DNA from: Acidihalobacter prosperus
Lineage (GTDB): Bacteria > Pseudomonadota > Gammaproteobacteria > DSM-5130 > Acidihalobacteraceae
Length of the DNA stretch: 64,000 bases
Direction: 5' to 3'
Assembly (NCBI RefSeq): GCF_000754095.2
Contig: NZ_JQSG02000006.1
Location: forward strand, 480,637-544,636
Position numbers and translations under genes: made by a program. A model generated the notes under the pieces. The model was given only the letters and a program-made list of their open reading frames with translations. It ran no database searches and was not told the DNA's origin. Shown piece by piece: positions 37,591 through 48,225 of the stretch. How positions within the stretch are numbered: position 1 is the stretch's first letter; every line of letters starts with the position of its first letter.

Positions 37591-39030
37591 ATGAGCGACC
37601 AGGACTACGATCTCATCGTCATCGGCGGCGGACCGGCCGGCTACGTCGCGGCCCTGCGCGCCGCCCAGCTCGGCATGCGCACCGCGTGCATCGATCGCTG
37701 GCGCGATCCCGAACGCGGCCCCAGCCTGGGTGGCACCTGCCTCAATGCCGGCTGCATTCCTTCCAAGGCGCTGCTGGAGACCTCTCACCAGTACGCGCGC
37801 CTGCGCGACGAACTGGCCGGACACGGCATTCTCGTCGACGGCATCACTCTCGATCTCGCGCAGGCCCAGGCGCGCAAACAGGCCGTGGTCAAGCGACTGA
37901 CGCAGGGCATCGCGACACTGTTCTCGACGCAGGGCGTGGACTGGCTCAAGGGTCACGGCCTGCTGCTGGGTCCGCGCCGGGTCGGCTACACGCCGCACGG
38001 GCGCAAGAACCCCAAGGAACTGAGCGCCGAGCACATCATCCTCGCGCCAGGCTCGCACCCGGCGACCCTCGAGACCGCACCCGTCGACGGCGAATACATC
38101 GTCGATTCCGACGGCGCCCTCAATTTCACCGAGGTTCCCCGGCGGCTGGCCATCGTCGGCGCCGGCGTCATCGGCCTGGAGCTGGGTAGTGTCTGGCGCC
38201 GCTTCGGCGCCGAGGTGCTGCTGCTGGAAGCGCAAAGCAGCTTCCTGCCGATCGCCGACGCGGGGCTGGCGCGCCTTGCGCTCAAGTCCTACACCGCGCA
38301 GGGGCTCGGCATCCGCCTCGGCGCACGCGTCAAGGAGGCCCGCGTCAGCGGGCGCAGCGTCAAGGTCCATTACCTCGACGCCGACGGCGAACAGCAGGAG
38401 CGCTTCGATCGCGTGATCGTGGCCGTCGGCCGGCGCCCCAATACCGGCGACCTTTACAGCGACGACAGCGGGCTGCAGCTCGACGAACGCCGCTTCATCG
38501 GCGTCGACGGCCACTGCCGCACCAATCTGCCCGGCGTCTGGGCGATCGGCGACGCCGTACGCGGGCCAATGCTGGCCCACAAGGGTTCGGAGGAGGGCAT
38601 CATGGTGGTCGAGCGCATCGCCGGCGAGGCGACCGCCATCGTCTACGACCACATTCCATCCGTGATCTACACACATCCGGAGTTCGCCTGGGTCGGCCCC
38701 AGCGAGGAGCAGCTCAAGCAGGCCGGCATTGCCTACCGCTGCGGCCGCTTTCCAATGGCCGCCAATGGCCGTGCGCTGGCGCAGGGCGACGCGGTCGGCG
38801 AGATCAAACTGCTCGCACACGCGGAAACCGACCGCCTGCTCGCTGCCCACCTGTTCGCGCCCGACGCCTCCGAACTGATCGCCCAGGCGATGCTCGCGCT
38901 GTCGATGGAAGCCACGGCCGAGGATCTCGCACGCACGCTGTTCGCCCATCCGTCGCTATCGGAAGCGGTTCACGAAGCGGCGCTGGACGTCGCGGGGCAG
39001 GCCCTGCATCTTGCCAAGAAGCGGCGCTGA
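37591..39030 (+). CDS. lpdA: Dihydrolipoyl dehydrogenase (E3)
   Basis: A 479-residue FAD enzyme that reoxidises dihydrolipoamide. FAD binding is at VIGGGPAGYVAALRAA, and the redox disulfide is C50-C55 (GGTCLNAGCIPSK). NAD binding is at IVGAGVIGLELGSV, and the catalytic His-Glu pair is in AHPSLSEAVHE. It is 13 nt after sucB with a GGGAGG site. It ends only 9 nt from the convergent ubiB stop. Confidence 0.97.
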   Translation: MSDQDYDLIVIGGGPAGYVAALRAAQLGMRTACIDRWRDPERGPSLGGTCLNAGCIPSKALLETSHQYARLRDELAGHGILVDGITLDLAQAQARKQAVVKRLTQGIATLFSTQGVDWLKGHGLLLGPRRVGYTPHGRKNPKELSAEHIILAPGSHPATLETAPVDGEYIVDSDGALNFTEVPRRLAIVGAGVIGLELGSVWRRFGAEVLLLEAQSSFLPIADAGLARLALKSYTAQGLGIRLGARVKEARVSGRSVKVHYLDADGEQQERFDRVIVAVGRRPNTGDLYSDDSGLQLDERRFIGVDGHCRTNLPGVWAIGDAVRGPMLAHKGSEEGIMVVERIAGEATAIVYDHIPSVIYTHPEFAWVGPSEEQLKQAGIAYRCGRFPMAANGRALAQGDAVGEIKLLAHAETDRLLAAHLFAPDASELIAQAMLALSMEATAEDLARTLFAHPSLSEAVHEAALDVAGQALHLAKKRR

Positions 39031-39039
39031 CGCCGCCAT

Positions 39040-40734
39040 TCAGCGGCAGCGCACCCAGGCCGCAAGCAGCGCGCCCAGCCCACCCGCGGCCAGCAACCAG
39101 CTCGCGGCGGGGACACCCAGCCAGCGCTCCAGGCCGGCCGGCTCCAGCGCGTAGATCAATGCGGCGGAAATCAGCAGCGCGCCGCCACCGGTTCTCAAGA
39201 CGCCCTGGCGACGGCCGTCGCGCAGCGACTCGCGCAAGGCCGTCAGTTCCTCGACCTGCGCCTGCATCTGCAGACGCCCCGTGGCCCCGCGCTCCAGGAA
39301 CTGGTGCAGCAGCTGCGGCAGCTCGGGCAACTGCTCTAGCACGCGCGGCATGCGAATGCGCGCCTCCTTGACGAAGGCGCGCACGCCGATCTGTTCGCTC
39401 ATCCAGCGTTCGATGAAGGGCTTGGCCGTCTTCCACAGGTCGAGGTCGGGATACAGCTGGCGGCCCAGGCCCTCGATGTTGAGCAGGGTCTTCTGCAACA
39501 GCACCAGCTGCGGCTGCACCTGCATGTCATAGCGGCGAGCCGTCTGGAACAGCCGCAGCAAGACATGGCCGAACGAGATCTCCTTGAGCGGACGTTCGAA
39601 GATCGGCTCGCAGACGGTGCGGATGGAAGCTTCGAATTCGCTGATCCGGGTCGTCGCGGGCACCCAGCCCGATTCCACGTGCAGCTCTGCCACCCGACGG
39701 TAGTCGCGGTTGAAAAAGGCGTAAAAATTTTCCGCCAGATAACGCTGGTCTTCGGTGTCAAGGCTGCCGACGATGCCGAAATCGACCGCGAGATACTGCG
39801 CCGAGCGTGGGTCGTCCGCATTCACGAAGATATTGCCGGGATGCATGTCGGCATGGAAAAAATTATGACGGAAGACCTGCGTGAAGAAGATTTCCACGCC
39901 GCGTTCGGCCAGCACCTTGAAATCGACCCCGGCCGTGCGCAGTCGCTCGACGTCGGCGATGGGTATGCCGCGGATGCGCTCCATCACGATCACGCGGCGG
40001 CGCACGTAATCCCAGTAGATCTCGGGGATGTAGAGCTGATCCGAGCGCTCGAAGTTGCGCCGCAGCTGGCTGCCGTTGGCCGCCTCGCGGAACAGATCCA
40101 GTTCGTCGAGAACGGTTTTTTCGTACTCGTCCACCACCTCGCGCGGACGCAGGCGTCGGGCCTCCGGCCAGTAGCGATGGGCGAGATCGGCGATGGCGTG
40201 AAGCAGCGCGAGATCGCGCCGGATGACGCGGTCGATTTCGGGCCGGACCACCTTGACCACCACCTCGCGCCCGTCATGCAGCACCGCGCCATGCACCTGC
40301 GCGATCGAGGCCGAGGCCATCGGCTCGTCCTCGAAGGTACGAAAGATTTCCGCGATCGGGCGCCCATAGGCCTGTTCGATCAGCTGTCTGGCCTGCGCAC
40401 CGGGGAAGGGCGGCACGTGATCCTGCAGCCGTGCCAGTTCCAGGGCGATGTCGTCGGGCAGCAGATCGCGTCGCGTCGACAGCATCTGCCCGAACTTGAT
40501 GAAAATCGGCCCCAGATCCTCCAGCGCCCGGCGGATGCGCACGCCGCGGTTGAGATCGCGCTGGCGCAGCCAGTGCCAGGGCATGAGATACAGAATGAAA
40601 CGCAGTGGCCGGAACAGATGGATGGCGAACACCACCTCTTCGAGCCCGTGGCGCACCAACACGAAATTGATGTGAATCAGCCGCAACATCTGTCGCGGCA
40701 AGGCCAGCACGCCGGCGTTGGGACGCCGGCTCAT
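39040..40734 (-). CDS. ubiB: UbiB-type ubiquinone biosynthesis atypical kinase/ATPase
   Basis: A 564-residue member of the ABC1/ADCK/UbiB family needed for the ubiquinone hydroxylation steps. Motifs are KFGQML with the RRDLLP segment, the Ala-rich loop ASASIAQVH, the lysine in [10 protein letters not shown], and the catalytic/metal motif [13 protein letters not shown]. Two C-terminal transmembrane helices occupy about 510-562. It overlaps ubiJ by 4 nt, as in the conserved ubiE-ubiJ-ubiB operon. Confidence 0.96.
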   Translation of the reverse strand: MSRRPNAGVLALPRQMLRLIHINFVLVRHGLEEVVFAIHLFRPLRFILYLMPWHWLRQRDLNRGVRIRRALEDLGPIFIKFGQMLSTRRDLLPDDIALELARLQDHVPPFPGAQARQLIEQAYGRPIAEIFRTFEDEPMASASIAQVHGAVLHDGREVVVKVVRPEIDRVIRRDLALLHAIADLAHRYWPEARRLRPREVVDEYEKTVLDELDLFREAANGSQLRRNFERSDQLYIPEIYWDYVRRRVIVMERIRGIPIADVERLRTAGVDFKVLAERGVEIFFTQVFRHNFFHADMHPGNIFVNADDPRSAQYLAVDFGIVGSLDTEDQRYLAENFYAFFNRDYRRVAELHVESGWVPATTRISEFEASIRTVCEPIFERPLKEISFGHVLLRLFQTARRYDMQVQPQLVLLQKTLLNIEGLGRQLYPDLDLWKTAKPFIERWMSEQIGVRAFVKEARIRMPRVLEQLPELPQLLHQFLERGATGRLQMQAQVEELTALRESLRDGRRQGVLRTGGGALLISAALIYALEPAGLERWLGVPAASWLLAAGGLGALLAAWVRCR

Positions 40735-41354
40735 GCGCGCCCGTCGGCCGCGCGTGACTCCAGTCGGGCAAGGCGGGCCTCGAGCCGGTCCAGCCCTTCG
40801 CGGAGCTGGTCGACGGCATCCATGAAGTCGTCCAGTTCCGCACGCGCGGGTGACATCCCGGCTTCTTCGGTGACGTACTCTCCCAGATCGCCGGCAAGGT
40901 GATCGCGGGTGCGTCGTCCCCACGCGCCCAGTCCGCGCAGGCGTTCGGCCACCGCGTGTGCGAGCGCATCGCCCATCGGACCGCTCAGCCATTCCTCCCA
41001 ATCCAGCTCGATGCCGCGCAATACCGACCAGAGCCGGTGCGCGATTTCCGCGTCGCCCTCGATCGCCAGCTCGCTGCCGGCGGCGGCAGCCTGATCGGAC
41101 AGCGCCGTGCGCAGCAGGGCCAGCGGCGTGGCGCGGATGGTTGCGTCGGGGGGATCCCCCAGCGTCGTGTGCACCGCGATCCGTCCGCCGGTCTCGGGTA
41201 CCAGCATCAGATTCAAACCGGTACCGTCCAGTTCGAGCGCGACCCGGCTGCCGGCGATCCGGTCGAGACCGGCGGCCATCTCCGGGTCGGCCTGCAAATA
41301 GAGGTTCAAGGCATTTTCCAGACCCGCCGCCAGGCTGGTGACCAGCATCGCCAT
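40731..41354 (-). CDS. ubiJ: Ubiquinone biosynthesis accessory factor UbiJ
   Basis: A 207-residue protein with an N-terminal SCP2 sterol-carrier domain (about 15-115) and a C-terminal coiled-coil ([24 protein letters not shown]). UbiJ, with UbiK, scaffolds the soluble Ubi complex and binds isoprenoid intermediates. Its position between ubiE and ubiB confirms the identity, as the sequence itself is poorly conserved. Confidence 0.93.
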   Translation of the reverse strand: MAMLVTSLAAGLENALNLYLQADPEMAAGLDRIAGSRVALELDGTGLNLMLVPETGGRIAVHTTLGDPPDATIRATPLALLRTALSDQAAAAGSELAIEGDAEIAHRLWSVLRGIELDWEEWLSGPMGDALAHAVAERLRGLGAWGRRTRDHLAGDLGEYVTEEAGMSPARAELDDFMDAVDQLREGLDRLEARLARLESRAADGRA

Positions 41355-41415
41355 CAGAAATACCCGTCGATCGCCAGGGACTCGTACGAATATGCCGTAT
41401 CAGCCGTCAGCGCCG

Positions 41416-42174
41416 TCAAAACTTGTAGCCTCTGTGCACGGCGACGATGCCGCCGGTGAGATTGTAATAATCGCTGCGCTCGAAGCCGGCCTCGACCATC
41501 ATCTCGCGCAGGTGTTGCTGATCCGGGTGCATGCGGATCGACTCGGCGAGGTATCGATAACTGCCGGCGTCGCCGGTCACCATACGTCCCATCAGCGGCA
41601 GGGCCGTGAAGGAGTAGGCGTCGTAAATCTTGCCCAGCCCCGGCAACACCGGCTTGGAGAACTCCAGCACCAACAGCCGTCCACCCGGTTTGAGTACGCG
41701 GTACATCGAGCGAAGCGCGGCGGCCTTGTCGGTGACGTTGCGAAGACCGAAGGCGATGGTGACGAGGTTGAAATGGTTGTCCGGGAACGGCAGCGCCTCG
41801 GCGTTGACCTGCGCGAAACGCAGGTTGCCCGCGACGCCCGCGTCGACCAGGCGCGCCCGGCCCTGGCGCAGCATCGAAGCGTTGATGTCGGCCAGCACCA
41901 CCTCGCCGTCGGGTCCGACGAGATGCGAGAAGCGCTCGGCCAGATCGCCCGTGCCGCCGGCCAGATCGAGCACGCGCTCACCGCGCCGAACCGCCGCCAG
42001 GTTGACCGTATAGCGCTTCCACAGGCGATGCACGCCGAACGACATCAGGTCGTTCATCACGTCGTAACGGTCGGCCACGGAATGAAACACCTCCGCCACC
42101 CGCCGCGCCTTCTCGCCCACCGGCACCTGCTGGTAGCCGAAGTGCGTGGTGTCCTTGCTGTCGCCCTGATCCAT
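41416..42174 (-). CDS. ubiE: Ubiquinone/menaquinone C-methyltransferase UbiE
   Basis: A 252-residue SAM-dependent methyltransferase for quinone ring C-methylation. The SAM site is [14 protein letters not shown], followed by LADINASML. Family signatures are [18 protein letters not shown] and [11 protein letters not shown]. First of the ubiE-ubiJ-ubiB set on the minus strand. The upstream DUF971 gene is 3 nt away. Confidence 0.97.
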   Translation of the reverse strand: MDQGDSKDTTHFGYQQVPVGEKARRVAEVFHSVADRYDVMNDLMSFGVHRLWKRYTVNLAAVRRGERVLDLAGGTGDLAERFSHLVGPDGEVVLADINASMLRQGRARLVDAGVAGNLRFAQVNAEALPFPDNHFNLVTIAFGLRNVTDKAAALRSMYRVLKPGGRLLVLEFSKPVLPGLGKIYDAYSFTALPLMGRMVTGDAGSYRYLAESIRMHPDQQHLREMMVEAGFERSDYYNLTGGIVAVHRGYKF

Positions 42175-42177
42175 GCG

Positions 42178-42558
42178 CTACTCCTCCGCGCCCGCGCGGC
42201 GCCGGTGGCCGGCCGCCGCAAGCCGGTCCAGGTAATCCTGCCAGTTGGATGCCTGATTCTCGCCCAGTCGGTGAAGATAGCGCCAGTCATAGATGCCGGT
42301 ATCGTGACCGTCGGAGAACACCAGCTTCACGGCGTAGTTGCCCACCGGCTCGATGCCGACGATGTTGACGTCTTCCTTGCCGGTCTGCAGCACCTCCTGG
42401 CCGGGGCCGTGGCCACGCACCTCCGCCGATGGCGAGAACACGCGCAGATATTCGCAGGGCAGGCGGAACCGCTCGCCATTTTCATAGGCCAGTTCCAGCA
42501 CGCGCGATTGCTGATGCAGACGGATTTCGGTGGGTCGCTCGCTGCTCATCGGTCTCAT
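42178..42558 (-). CDS. DUF971 (gamma-butyrobetaine hydroxylase-like N-terminal) protein
   Basis: A 126-residue protein with the DUF971 fold found at the N-terminus of gamma-butyrobetaine hydroxylases (TEIRLHQQSRVLELAYENGERFRLPCEYLRVFSPSAEV, FSDGHDTGIYDWRYL). The stand-alone form is common next to hslVU and ubiE, and its role is unknown. An ATG at 42549 is an alternative start. It is co-directional with both neighbours. Confidence 0.88.
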   Translation of the reverse strand: MRPMSSERPTEIRLHQQSRVLELAYENGERFRLPCEYLRVFSPSAEVRGHGPGQEVLQTGKEDVNIVGIEPVGNYAVKLVFSDGHDTGIYDWRYLHRLGENQASNWQDYLDRLAAAGHRRRAGAEE

Positions 42559-42590
42559 CGGGCCTCAATGTTCGGTAAATGCATATGCCG

Positions 42591-43928
42591 CTAGAGAATG
42601 TAGCGGCTCAGATCCTCGTCGACAGCCAGTTCGCCGAGTGCCTCGTCAACGTCCTTGGCATCGATCACCAGATGCTCGCCATGGCGATCCGGCGCATCGT
42701 ACGAGAGGTCCTCCAGCAGACGCTCCATCACGGTGTGCAGGCGGCGGGCGCCGATGTTCTCGGTCCGCTCGTTGACCTCGAAGGCGATCGCGCCGATGCG
42801 GCGCACCGCCTCCGGCGTGAATTCGACCGTCAGCCCCTCGGTCGCCAGCAGTGCCGTGTACTGTTCCACCAATGAGGCATCCGGCTCGGTGAGGATACGC
42901 ACGAAGTCGTCGGCGGTCAGCGCGTCCAGCTCGACGCGAATCGGCAGACGTCCCTGCAGCTCCGGGATCAGATCCGAAGGCTTGGACAGATGGAACGCGC
43001 CGGAGGCGATAAACAGGATGTGGTCGGTACGCACGCTGCCGTACTTGGTGCTGACCGTACTGCCCTCGACCAGCGGCAACAGATCGCGCTGCACGCCCTC
43101 GCGCGACACGTCGGTGCCGCCGTGCTCGCCCCGCCGCGCCACCTTGTCCAGTTCGTCCAGGAACACGATGCCGTTCTGCTCGACCTCGCGCACCGCCTGC
43201 AGCTTGAGTTCCTCGTCGTTGATCAGCCGCTGCGCCTCTTCCTCGATCAACAGACTGCGGGCCTCGCGGATACGCAGCTTGCGCCGCTGGCTGCGGCCGC
43301 CGGAGAGATTCTGGAACAGTCCCTGCAGCTGGCTGGCCATCTCCTCCATGCCGGGCGGTGTCATGATTTCAACGCCGGCCCCCATGGCGGACAGCTCGAT
43401 CTCGATTTCGCGCTCGTCCAGCTCGCCGTCGCGCAGCCGCTGACGGAATTTCTGCCGGGTCGCGCCCTCGCCGGGCGAGGACACATCCGGCTCCGACAGG
43501 AAGTCGCTGCGCGCGCGCGGCAGCAGCGCATCGAGGATGCGTTCCTCGGCCGCTTCCTCGGCACGATGACGCACCTTGGTCTTTTCCGTCTCGCGGGCCA
43601 GCTTGATCGCGGCATCAACCAGATCGCGCACGATCGACTCCACATCGCGGCCGACATAGCCCACTTCGGTAAATTTGGTCGCCTCGATCTTGATGAAGGG
43701 CGCATTCGCCAGCTTCGCCAGCCGGCGTGCGATCTCGGTCTTGCCCACGCCGGTCGGGCCGATCATCAGAATATTCTTGGGCGTGACTTCCTGACGCAGG
43801 CCCTCGGGCAGCTGCTGGCGGCGCCAGCGGTTGCGCAGTGCGATCGCGACGGCGCGCTTCGCCTGGGCCTGGCCAACGATGTATTTGTCGAGTTCCTCGA
43901 CGATTTCGCGCGGGGTCATGGGAATCAT
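42591..43928 (-). CDS. hslU: ATP-dependent protease ATPase subunit HslU
   Basis: A 445-residue AAA+ unfoldase that feeds the HslV peptidase. Walker A is GPTGVGKTE and the pore loop is GYVGRDVES. The inserted I domain occupies about 110-240, Walker B is FLDELDKV, and the C-terminal anchor is DLSRYIL, which docks into HslV. The start [10 protein letters not shown] matches family starts. It is 32 nt after hslV. Confidence 0.98.
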   Translation of the reverse strand: MIPMTPREIVEELDKYIVGQAQAKRAVAIALRNRWRRQQLPEGLRQEVTPKNILMIGPTGVGKTEIARRLAKLANAPFIKIEATKFTEVGYVGRDVESIVRDLVDAAIKLARETEKTKVRHRAEEAAEERILDALLPRARSDFLSEPDVSSPGEGATRQKFRQRLRDGELDEREIEIELSAMGAGVEIMTPPGMEEMASQLQGLFQNLSGGRSQRRKLRIREARSLLIEEEAQRLINDEELKLQAVREVEQNGIVFLDELDKVARRGEHGGTDVSREGVQRDLLPLVEGSTVSTKYGSVRTDHILFIASGAFHLSKPSDLIPELQGRLPIRVELDALTADDFVRILTEPDASLVEQYTALLATEGLTVEFTPEAVRRIGAIAFEVNERTENIGARRLHTVMERLLEDLSYDAPDRHGEHLVIDAKDVDEALGELAVDEDLSRYIL

Positions 43929-43960
43929 GCGTGCGTCCTGGGCGGACGCCGGGCGGTTGT

Positions 43961-44500
43961 TCACTCGTCCAGCGTTTCGATGGTCAGATTGCGATTCGTA
44001 TAAATGCAGATGTCGGCGGCGATATTCAAGGCGCGCTCGGTCACTTCGCGCGCATCGTGCGCGCTGCCTTCGAGCAGCGCGCGGGCTGCGGCCTGTGCGA
44101 AGGCGCCGCCCGAGCCGATGGCGATCAGGCCGCCCTCGGGTTCGATCACGTCGCCATTGCCGGAAATGATCAGCGACACTTCGCGGTCGGCCACCGCGAG
44201 CAGCGCCTCCAGACGCCGCAGCGCGCGGTCGCTGCGCCAGTCCTTGGCCAGTTCGACGGCCGCGCGGGTCATGTTGCCGCCATGCCGTTCGAGCTGGCCC
44301 TCGAAACGTTCGAACAAGGTGAAAGCGTCGGCCGTACCGCCGGCGAAACCGGCCAGGATGCGGTCGTGATAGAGCCGCCGGACCTTGCGCGCGTTGCCCT
44401 TCATGATGGTGTTGCCCAGCGTCACCTGGCCGTCGCCGCCCATGGTGACCTGCCCCTCGCGTCGCACCGAGAGAATTGTCGTACCGCGGTATTGCTCCAT
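43961..44500 (-). CDS. hslV: ATP-dependent protease peptidase subunit HslV
   Basis: A 179-residue threonine peptidase of the bacterial proteasome-like ClpQY complex. The nucleophile is the first threonine of TTILSVRR at residue 7, so a six-residue propeptide (MEQYRG) must be removed. Conserved segments are [15 protein letters not shown] and [16 protein letters not shown]. It lies upstream of hslU and downstream of xerC. A TAGAAT -10-like box sits in the 73-nt gap to xerC, but no good -35 was seen. Confidence 0.97.
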   Translation of the reverse strand: MEQYRGTTILSVRREGQVTMGGDGQVTLGNTIMKGNARKVRRLYHDRILAGFAGGTADAFTLFERFEGQLERHGGNMTRAAVELAKDWRSDRALRRLEALLAVADREVSLIISGNGDVIEPEGGLIAIGSGGAFAQAAARALLEGSAHDAREVTERALNIAADICIYTNRNLTIETLDE

Positions 44501-44573
44501 TCGCCGACCTCCACCTGCACTGGCCGGGCATTCTAACACCGTTACCCAAACCCACGCGGGACGCCGGTTCGGC

Positions 44574-45473
44574 CTACTCCGGCGTCTTGCGTCGACGCGC
44601 ACGCGGATGCGCCTGGTCGTAGACCGAAGACAGGTGCTGAAAATCGAGGTGGGTATAGACCTGCGTGGTGGAGATATTGGCGTGGCCCAACAGCTCCTGT
44701 ACCGCACGCAGATCCCCGGAGGATTCGAGCATGTGGCTGGCGAAGGCATGGCGCAGCAGATGCGGGTGCAGCGGCACGTCGAGGCCGCTTTCACGCGCCA
44801 GGCGGGTCAATCGCTGCTGTACAGCGCGTTCGCCCAATCGCTTGCCGCCGCGGCCGACGAACACCGCCCGCTCGCCTGGCGCGGCCAGTTCGGCGCGTGC
44901 GCGCAGCCAGTCAACGAGCGCCGCGCGCGCCTGACGCCCGACCGGCACGTCACGCGTCTTGCGGCCCTTGCCGATGACCCGGACCATGCCGCCGCCCAGA
45001 TCGAGATCGATCAGATCGAGGGTCACGCTTTCGGCCAGGCGCAGTCCGGAGGAATACATCAATTCGAACATCGCCCGGTCGCGCACGGCGAGCGGATCGT
45101 CTTTGCGCTTCGCCAGCAATTGCCCGAGCTGCTCCGGCGCGAGCACCTCGGGCAGGCGCCTCTGGCTCTTGGGCGCGCGCAGGTCCAACGCAGGATGCTG
45201 GGTCGCCAGGCCTTCGGCCAGCAAAAAATGGTGGAACCCCCGAATCGCCGAAAGCCGCCGTTGCAATGTGGTGGCGCTACGCCCCTTGCGATGCTCGCCG
45301 GCAATGAATTCGCGCACATCCTGGGCCGTGGCCACGGCCGCCGTACGCCCGCGCGCATCCAGAAAAGCCTGGTAGAGCAGGAGATCGCGGCGGTAGGCGG
45401 CGACGCTGTGCGGCGAATACTGGCGCTGACCCGACAACGCGTCGAGATAGGCCTCGACCGCGGATTCGCTCAC
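44574..45473 (-). CDS. xerC: Tyrosine recombinase XerC
   Basis: A 299-residue site-specific recombinase that resolves chromosome dimers at dif with XerD. It has the N-terminal SAM-like domain ([12 protein letters not shown]). Catalytic residues are R in SSGLRLAE, K in [10 protein letters not shown], HxxR in [13 protein letters not shown] in [11 protein letters not shown] and the nucleophile Y in VYTHL. Genomic context dapF-DUF484-xerC is the standard gammaproteobacterial arrangement. It starts within the DUF484 stop (4-nt overlap). Confidence 0.96.
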   Translation of the reverse strand: MSESAVEAYLDALSGQRQYSPHSVAAYRRDLLLYQAFLDARGRTAAVATAQDVREFIAGEHRKGRSATTLQRRLSAIRGFHHFLLAEGLATQHPALDLRAPKSQRRLPEVLAPEQLGQLLAKRKDDPLAVRDRAMFELMYSSGLRLAESVTLDLIDLDLGGGMVRVIGKGRKTRDVPVGRQARAALVDWLRARAELAAPGERAVFVGRGGKRLGERAVQQRLTRLARESGLDVPLHPHLLRHAFASHMLESSGDLRAVQELLGHANISTTQVYTHLDFQHLSSVYDQAHPRARRRKTPE

Positions 45474-46168
45474 GTGCGCCCGAGCCGATTGCTCACCGCG
45501 GCGCCCACGAGCTCGCCCAGATAGCCGAGGAACAAGGTGCCCATGCTCGGATGAAAGCGCGCCGTGTCGCGGCTGCCGAGCGCGAGCACCCCCAGCGGCT
45601 GGGTATCGACCAGCGGAATCAGCACGGCCGATCCCAGACTGTCGGCCACTTCACCCCCGAACAGCCAGTCGAGCTGCGCGCGCTCGGCGCGCCCGCAAAT
45701 CGGGCGGCGATGTTCGAACAGGCCGGAGAAATGCGCCAGACCGGGATCGTCCGCCGGGCTGGCGTAAGGCGCGCCGGCCGCCTCGGTGCCGATCAGACGG
45801 ACCACCACCTCGTCGGCCTTGAATTCGTCGCAAAGCTGTTCGCGCGTGGTCGCCAGCACGCTGTCGAGACTGTCCGCCTGCAGCAGGCCCAGCCCCAGCC
45901 GATGCAGATTGGCGCTGAGCTGCTCGTTCTCGCGCGCGAGCTGGATCAGCTCCTTGAGCTTGCGTTCGGTCTGGCGGTTGCGTTCGCGCAGTACCGCCGT
46001 CTGCCGCTCGACCAGCGACACCGCGCCATGCGTGGGGTGGGGCAGGCGCAGCACCTCGAGCAGGGACAGATGGCGCGCAAAGAAATCCGGATGCGCGCGC
46101 AGGTAATCCGCCACCTCGGTCTCGCTCAGGGGATCCTGGCAGGGTTCGCTGGTCGTTTGTCGGGTCAT
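45470..46168 (-). CDS. DUF484 (GAF-like) protein
   Basis: A 232-residue DUF484 protein. An N-terminal helical part has YLRAHPDFFARHLSLLEVLRLPH. A short coiled coil follows (ERQTAVLRERNRQTERKLKELIQ), then a GAF-like domain (about 95-230). It is always found between dapF and xerC in gammaproteobacteria; its function is unknown. It shares one base with the dapF stop and overlaps xerC by 4 nt. Confidence 0.92.
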   Translation of the reverse strand: MTRQTTSEPCQDPLSETEVADYLRAHPDFFARHLSLLEVLRLPHPTHGAVSLVERQTAVLRERNRQTERKLKELIQLARENEQLSANLHRLGLGLLQADSLDSVLATTREQLCDEFKADEVVVRLIGTEAAGAPYASPADDPGLAHFSGLFEHRRPICGRAERAQLDWLFGGEVADSLGSAVLIPLVDTQPLGVLALGSRDTARFHPSMGTLFLGYLGELVGAAVSNRLGRT

Positions 46169-47004
46169 CAGGCCACACGCCCTTCGTAAACGGTGGTGGC
46201 GGGGCCGGTCATTCTGAGAGATTTGCCCTCGCCCTCCCATCTAATCATAAGCCCACCGCCGGTCAGGTCAACCGCCACGGCCTCCTCCAGCCAGCCGCGA
46301 TCGCGGCCGATCGCCACCGCCGCGCAGGCACCGCTGCCGCAGGCCTGCGTTTCGCCCGCGCCACGCTCGAATACGCGCAGCCGGACATGCCGCGGCGACA
46401 CGATTTGCATGAAGCCCACGTTGACGCGTTGCGGGAAGCGTGGGTGCGCCTCGATCAGCGGCCCGAGCCGTGCCACCGGCGCCTCGTCGACATCGTCCAC
46501 GCGCAGTACCGCATGCGGGTTGCCCATGGAGACCGCACCGATCTCGTACTGTTCGCCGCCGACCTCCAGGGCATAGCTTTTCGTGCGCGCCGGCGCGTCG
46601 AAGGGTATCTCGGCGGGCTCGAACCGGGGCACGCCCATGTCCACGCACACCGGGCCGTCCGGCTCCAGCCGTAGCCGCATCGGGCCGCTGATCGTCTCGA
46701 CCCGGATCTCCGGGCCGCTCGCCAACCCGTGATCGACGACGAAACGGGCGAAACAGCGCGCGCCATTGCCGCACTGGCCCACCTCGCCGCCGTCGGCATT
46801 GAAGATACGGTAGCGAAAGTCGGCCTCGCCGCCCTCCGCCGGTTCCACCAGCAGCAGCTGGTCGCAGCCGATGCCGCGATGACGGTCGGCCAGCCTGCGC
46901 ACGTTTTCCGGCGTCGGATCGAAATGCTGGTTGATGGCGTCGATGACGACGAAGTCGTTGCCGAGGCCATGCATCTTGGTGAATCTCAGGCCCTTGTGTT
47001 CCAT
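46168..47004 (-). CDS. dapF: Diaminopimelate epimerase DapF
   Basis: A 278-residue PLP-independent epimerase converting LL- to meso-diaminopimelate for lysine and peptidoglycan. The two catalytic cysteines are in [11 protein letters not shown] and QACGSGACA. The N-terminal [12 protein letters not shown] is the family start. In related genomes lysA sits directly upstream. Here tusA copy 2 and a methyltransferase gene separate them. Confidence 0.97.
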   Translation of the reverse strand: MEHKGLRFTKMHGLGNDFVVIDAINQHFDPTPENVRRLADRHRGIGCDQLLLVEPAEGGEADFRYRIFNADGGEVGQCGNGARCFARFVVDHGLASGPEIRVETISGPMRLRLEPDGPVCVDMGVPRFEPAEIPFDAPARTKSYALEVGGEQYEIGAVSMGNPHAVLRVDDVDEAPVARLGPLIEAHPRFPQRVNVGFMQIVSPRHVRLRVFERGAGETQACGSGACAAVAIGRDRGWLEEAVAVDLTGGGLMIRWEGEGKSLRMTGPATTVYEGRVA

Positions 47005-47256
47005 GCCGCCCCTCCTGGTCCGCCGACCTACTTCTTGAAACGCTAATAAAGGTCAGCCATACTGCCGCGGTTCCCCTGCGGCCACTTCGCGCGCTCGGAG
47101 CACCAGCCCGCACGGGTATGGGATCGGGTCGGCAGCCCTTGCAAGGGTCCATAGTATCACCCGTCCCGCTCGCCGTCGTGACGGCATGCTGAGTTCGGCC
47201 GAGTTGGGCGCGCAGGGCGCCCGACCGCCACAACCTCGAAGTAAGGAGTGATTTAG

Positions 47257-47487
47257 ATGACGACTGCTAACAAGGAACTGGATGCCCGCGGCCTGAACTG
47301 CCCGCTGCCGATTCTGCGCACCAAGAAGGCCATCAACGAGCTGAGTTCCGGCGAAACCCTGAAAGTGATCGCCACCGATCCGGGCGCGGTCAAGGATTTC
47401 GAGGCCTTCTGCAAGCAGACCGGCAACGAGCTGGTCGAGCACAGCGAGGCCGGCGGCGAGTTCACCTTCCTGCTGCGCAAGTCCTGA
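47257..47487 (+). CDS. TusA/SirA-family sulfur carrier (copy 2)
   Basis: A 76-residue TusA-family protein with the CPxP cysteine (LNCPLPILRTKKA), closely similar to the copy at 33052-33279. It has AAGGAG before the ATG and is the only rightward gene in the 39.0-49.6 kb leftward stretch. A hairpin follows it. Two TusA copies suggest one housekeeping and one sulfur-oxidation-related carrier, but the sequence does not say which is which. Confidence 0.9.
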   Translation: MTTANKELDARGLNCPLPILRTKKAINELSSGETLKVIATDPGAVKDFEAFCKQTGNELVEHSEAGGEFTFLLRKS

Positions 47488-47509
47488 TCCGGGACTGATG
47501 CGCGGAAAA

Positions 47510-47539
47510 CCGGGGCGCGCGGCACATTCGCCGCCCCGG
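47510..47539 (+). terminator. Hairpin after tusA copy 2
   Basis: CCGGGGCG (47510-47517) pairs with CGCCCCGG (47532-47539). GTTT follows after one C. The stem is strong but the T-tract short. It lies between convergent tusA and the methyltransferase gene, so it may serve both. Confidence 0.5.
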
Positions 47540-47555
47540 CGTTTCCTCCAGCAGC

Positions 47556-48221
47556 TTAACGGCCCCGGCCGTGGATCACGCAATGCCGGTCGCTGACCGC
47601 GCGCACCGCGAATCCCTCCAGCCCCGCCTCACGCAGCTGTTCGCCGATTTCGTCGAGCGTGAACGCCGCGCATAGAGAGTTGTAGAAATCCTCCTGCAAC
47701 ACCGCAGGCTCGCCCGCCGCATACCGGTCGCGCATCGCCAGCGCCTGCTCGCGACTTCGCGGACGCAGCAGATCCACGACGAACACCGGCGCGCCCGGCG
47801 CCGCATAGCGCTTCACGGCAGTCCACAATACCTGCGGGTCGTGCAGGTGGTGCAACAGGCTGTTGGAGATGACCGCGTCGTAACGCGGCATCGGCGCCCT
47901 GTCCGCCGGCAGCAGCGCCTTGTGCAGATGCACGCGGTCTGCCAGTCCGGCGTGCTCGATGCGCGCGCGCCCCGCCGCCATCATCGCCTCCGAACCGTCG
48001 ATGCCGTCCACCCGGCAGCGCGGATAGGCGGCCGCGAAGCGCAAGCTGATATCTCCTGGCCCGCAACCGAGGTCGAGCACGTCGCCGCTGCCGGACCAAT
48101 CGGGGAATGATTCGCGGAACAGCTCGATCACGCGCGTGTGCGGCGCCTCGAAATCGGCTTCGGCGTAAGCCTTCGCCTGGGCTTCGTCCAGCATCAGCTC
48201 CGGCTCGGGGATGCGCTGCAT
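47556..48221 (-). CDS. Class I SAM-dependent methyltransferase
   Basis: A 221-residue methyltransferase with SAM motif I VLDLGCGPGDISLRFA, motif II VDGIDGSEAM and post-motif ISNSLLHHLHDP. No accessory domain identifies a substrate. It begins 4 nt after the lysA stop on the same strand, so it is likely co-transcribed with lppL-lysA. It is not part of the usual lysA-dapF neighbourhood. Confidence 0.85.
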   Translation of the reverse strand: MQRIPEPELMLDEAQAKAYAEADFEAPHTRVIELFRESFPDWSGSGDVLDLGCGPGDISLRFAAAYPRCRVDGIDGSEAMMAAGRARIEHAGLADRVHLHKALLPADRAPMPRYDAVISNSLLHHLHDPQVLWTAVKRYAAPGAPVFVVDLLRPRSREQALAMRDRYAAGEPAVLQEDFYNSLCAAFTLDEIGEQLREAGLEGFAVRAVSDRHCVIHGRGR

Positions 48222-48225
48222 GCGC

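Noticed and set aside
43961-44500. Six-residue HslV propeptide as an anomaly
   Set aside because: Short propeptides before the catalytic threonine occur in many HslV proteins, so this is normal variation.
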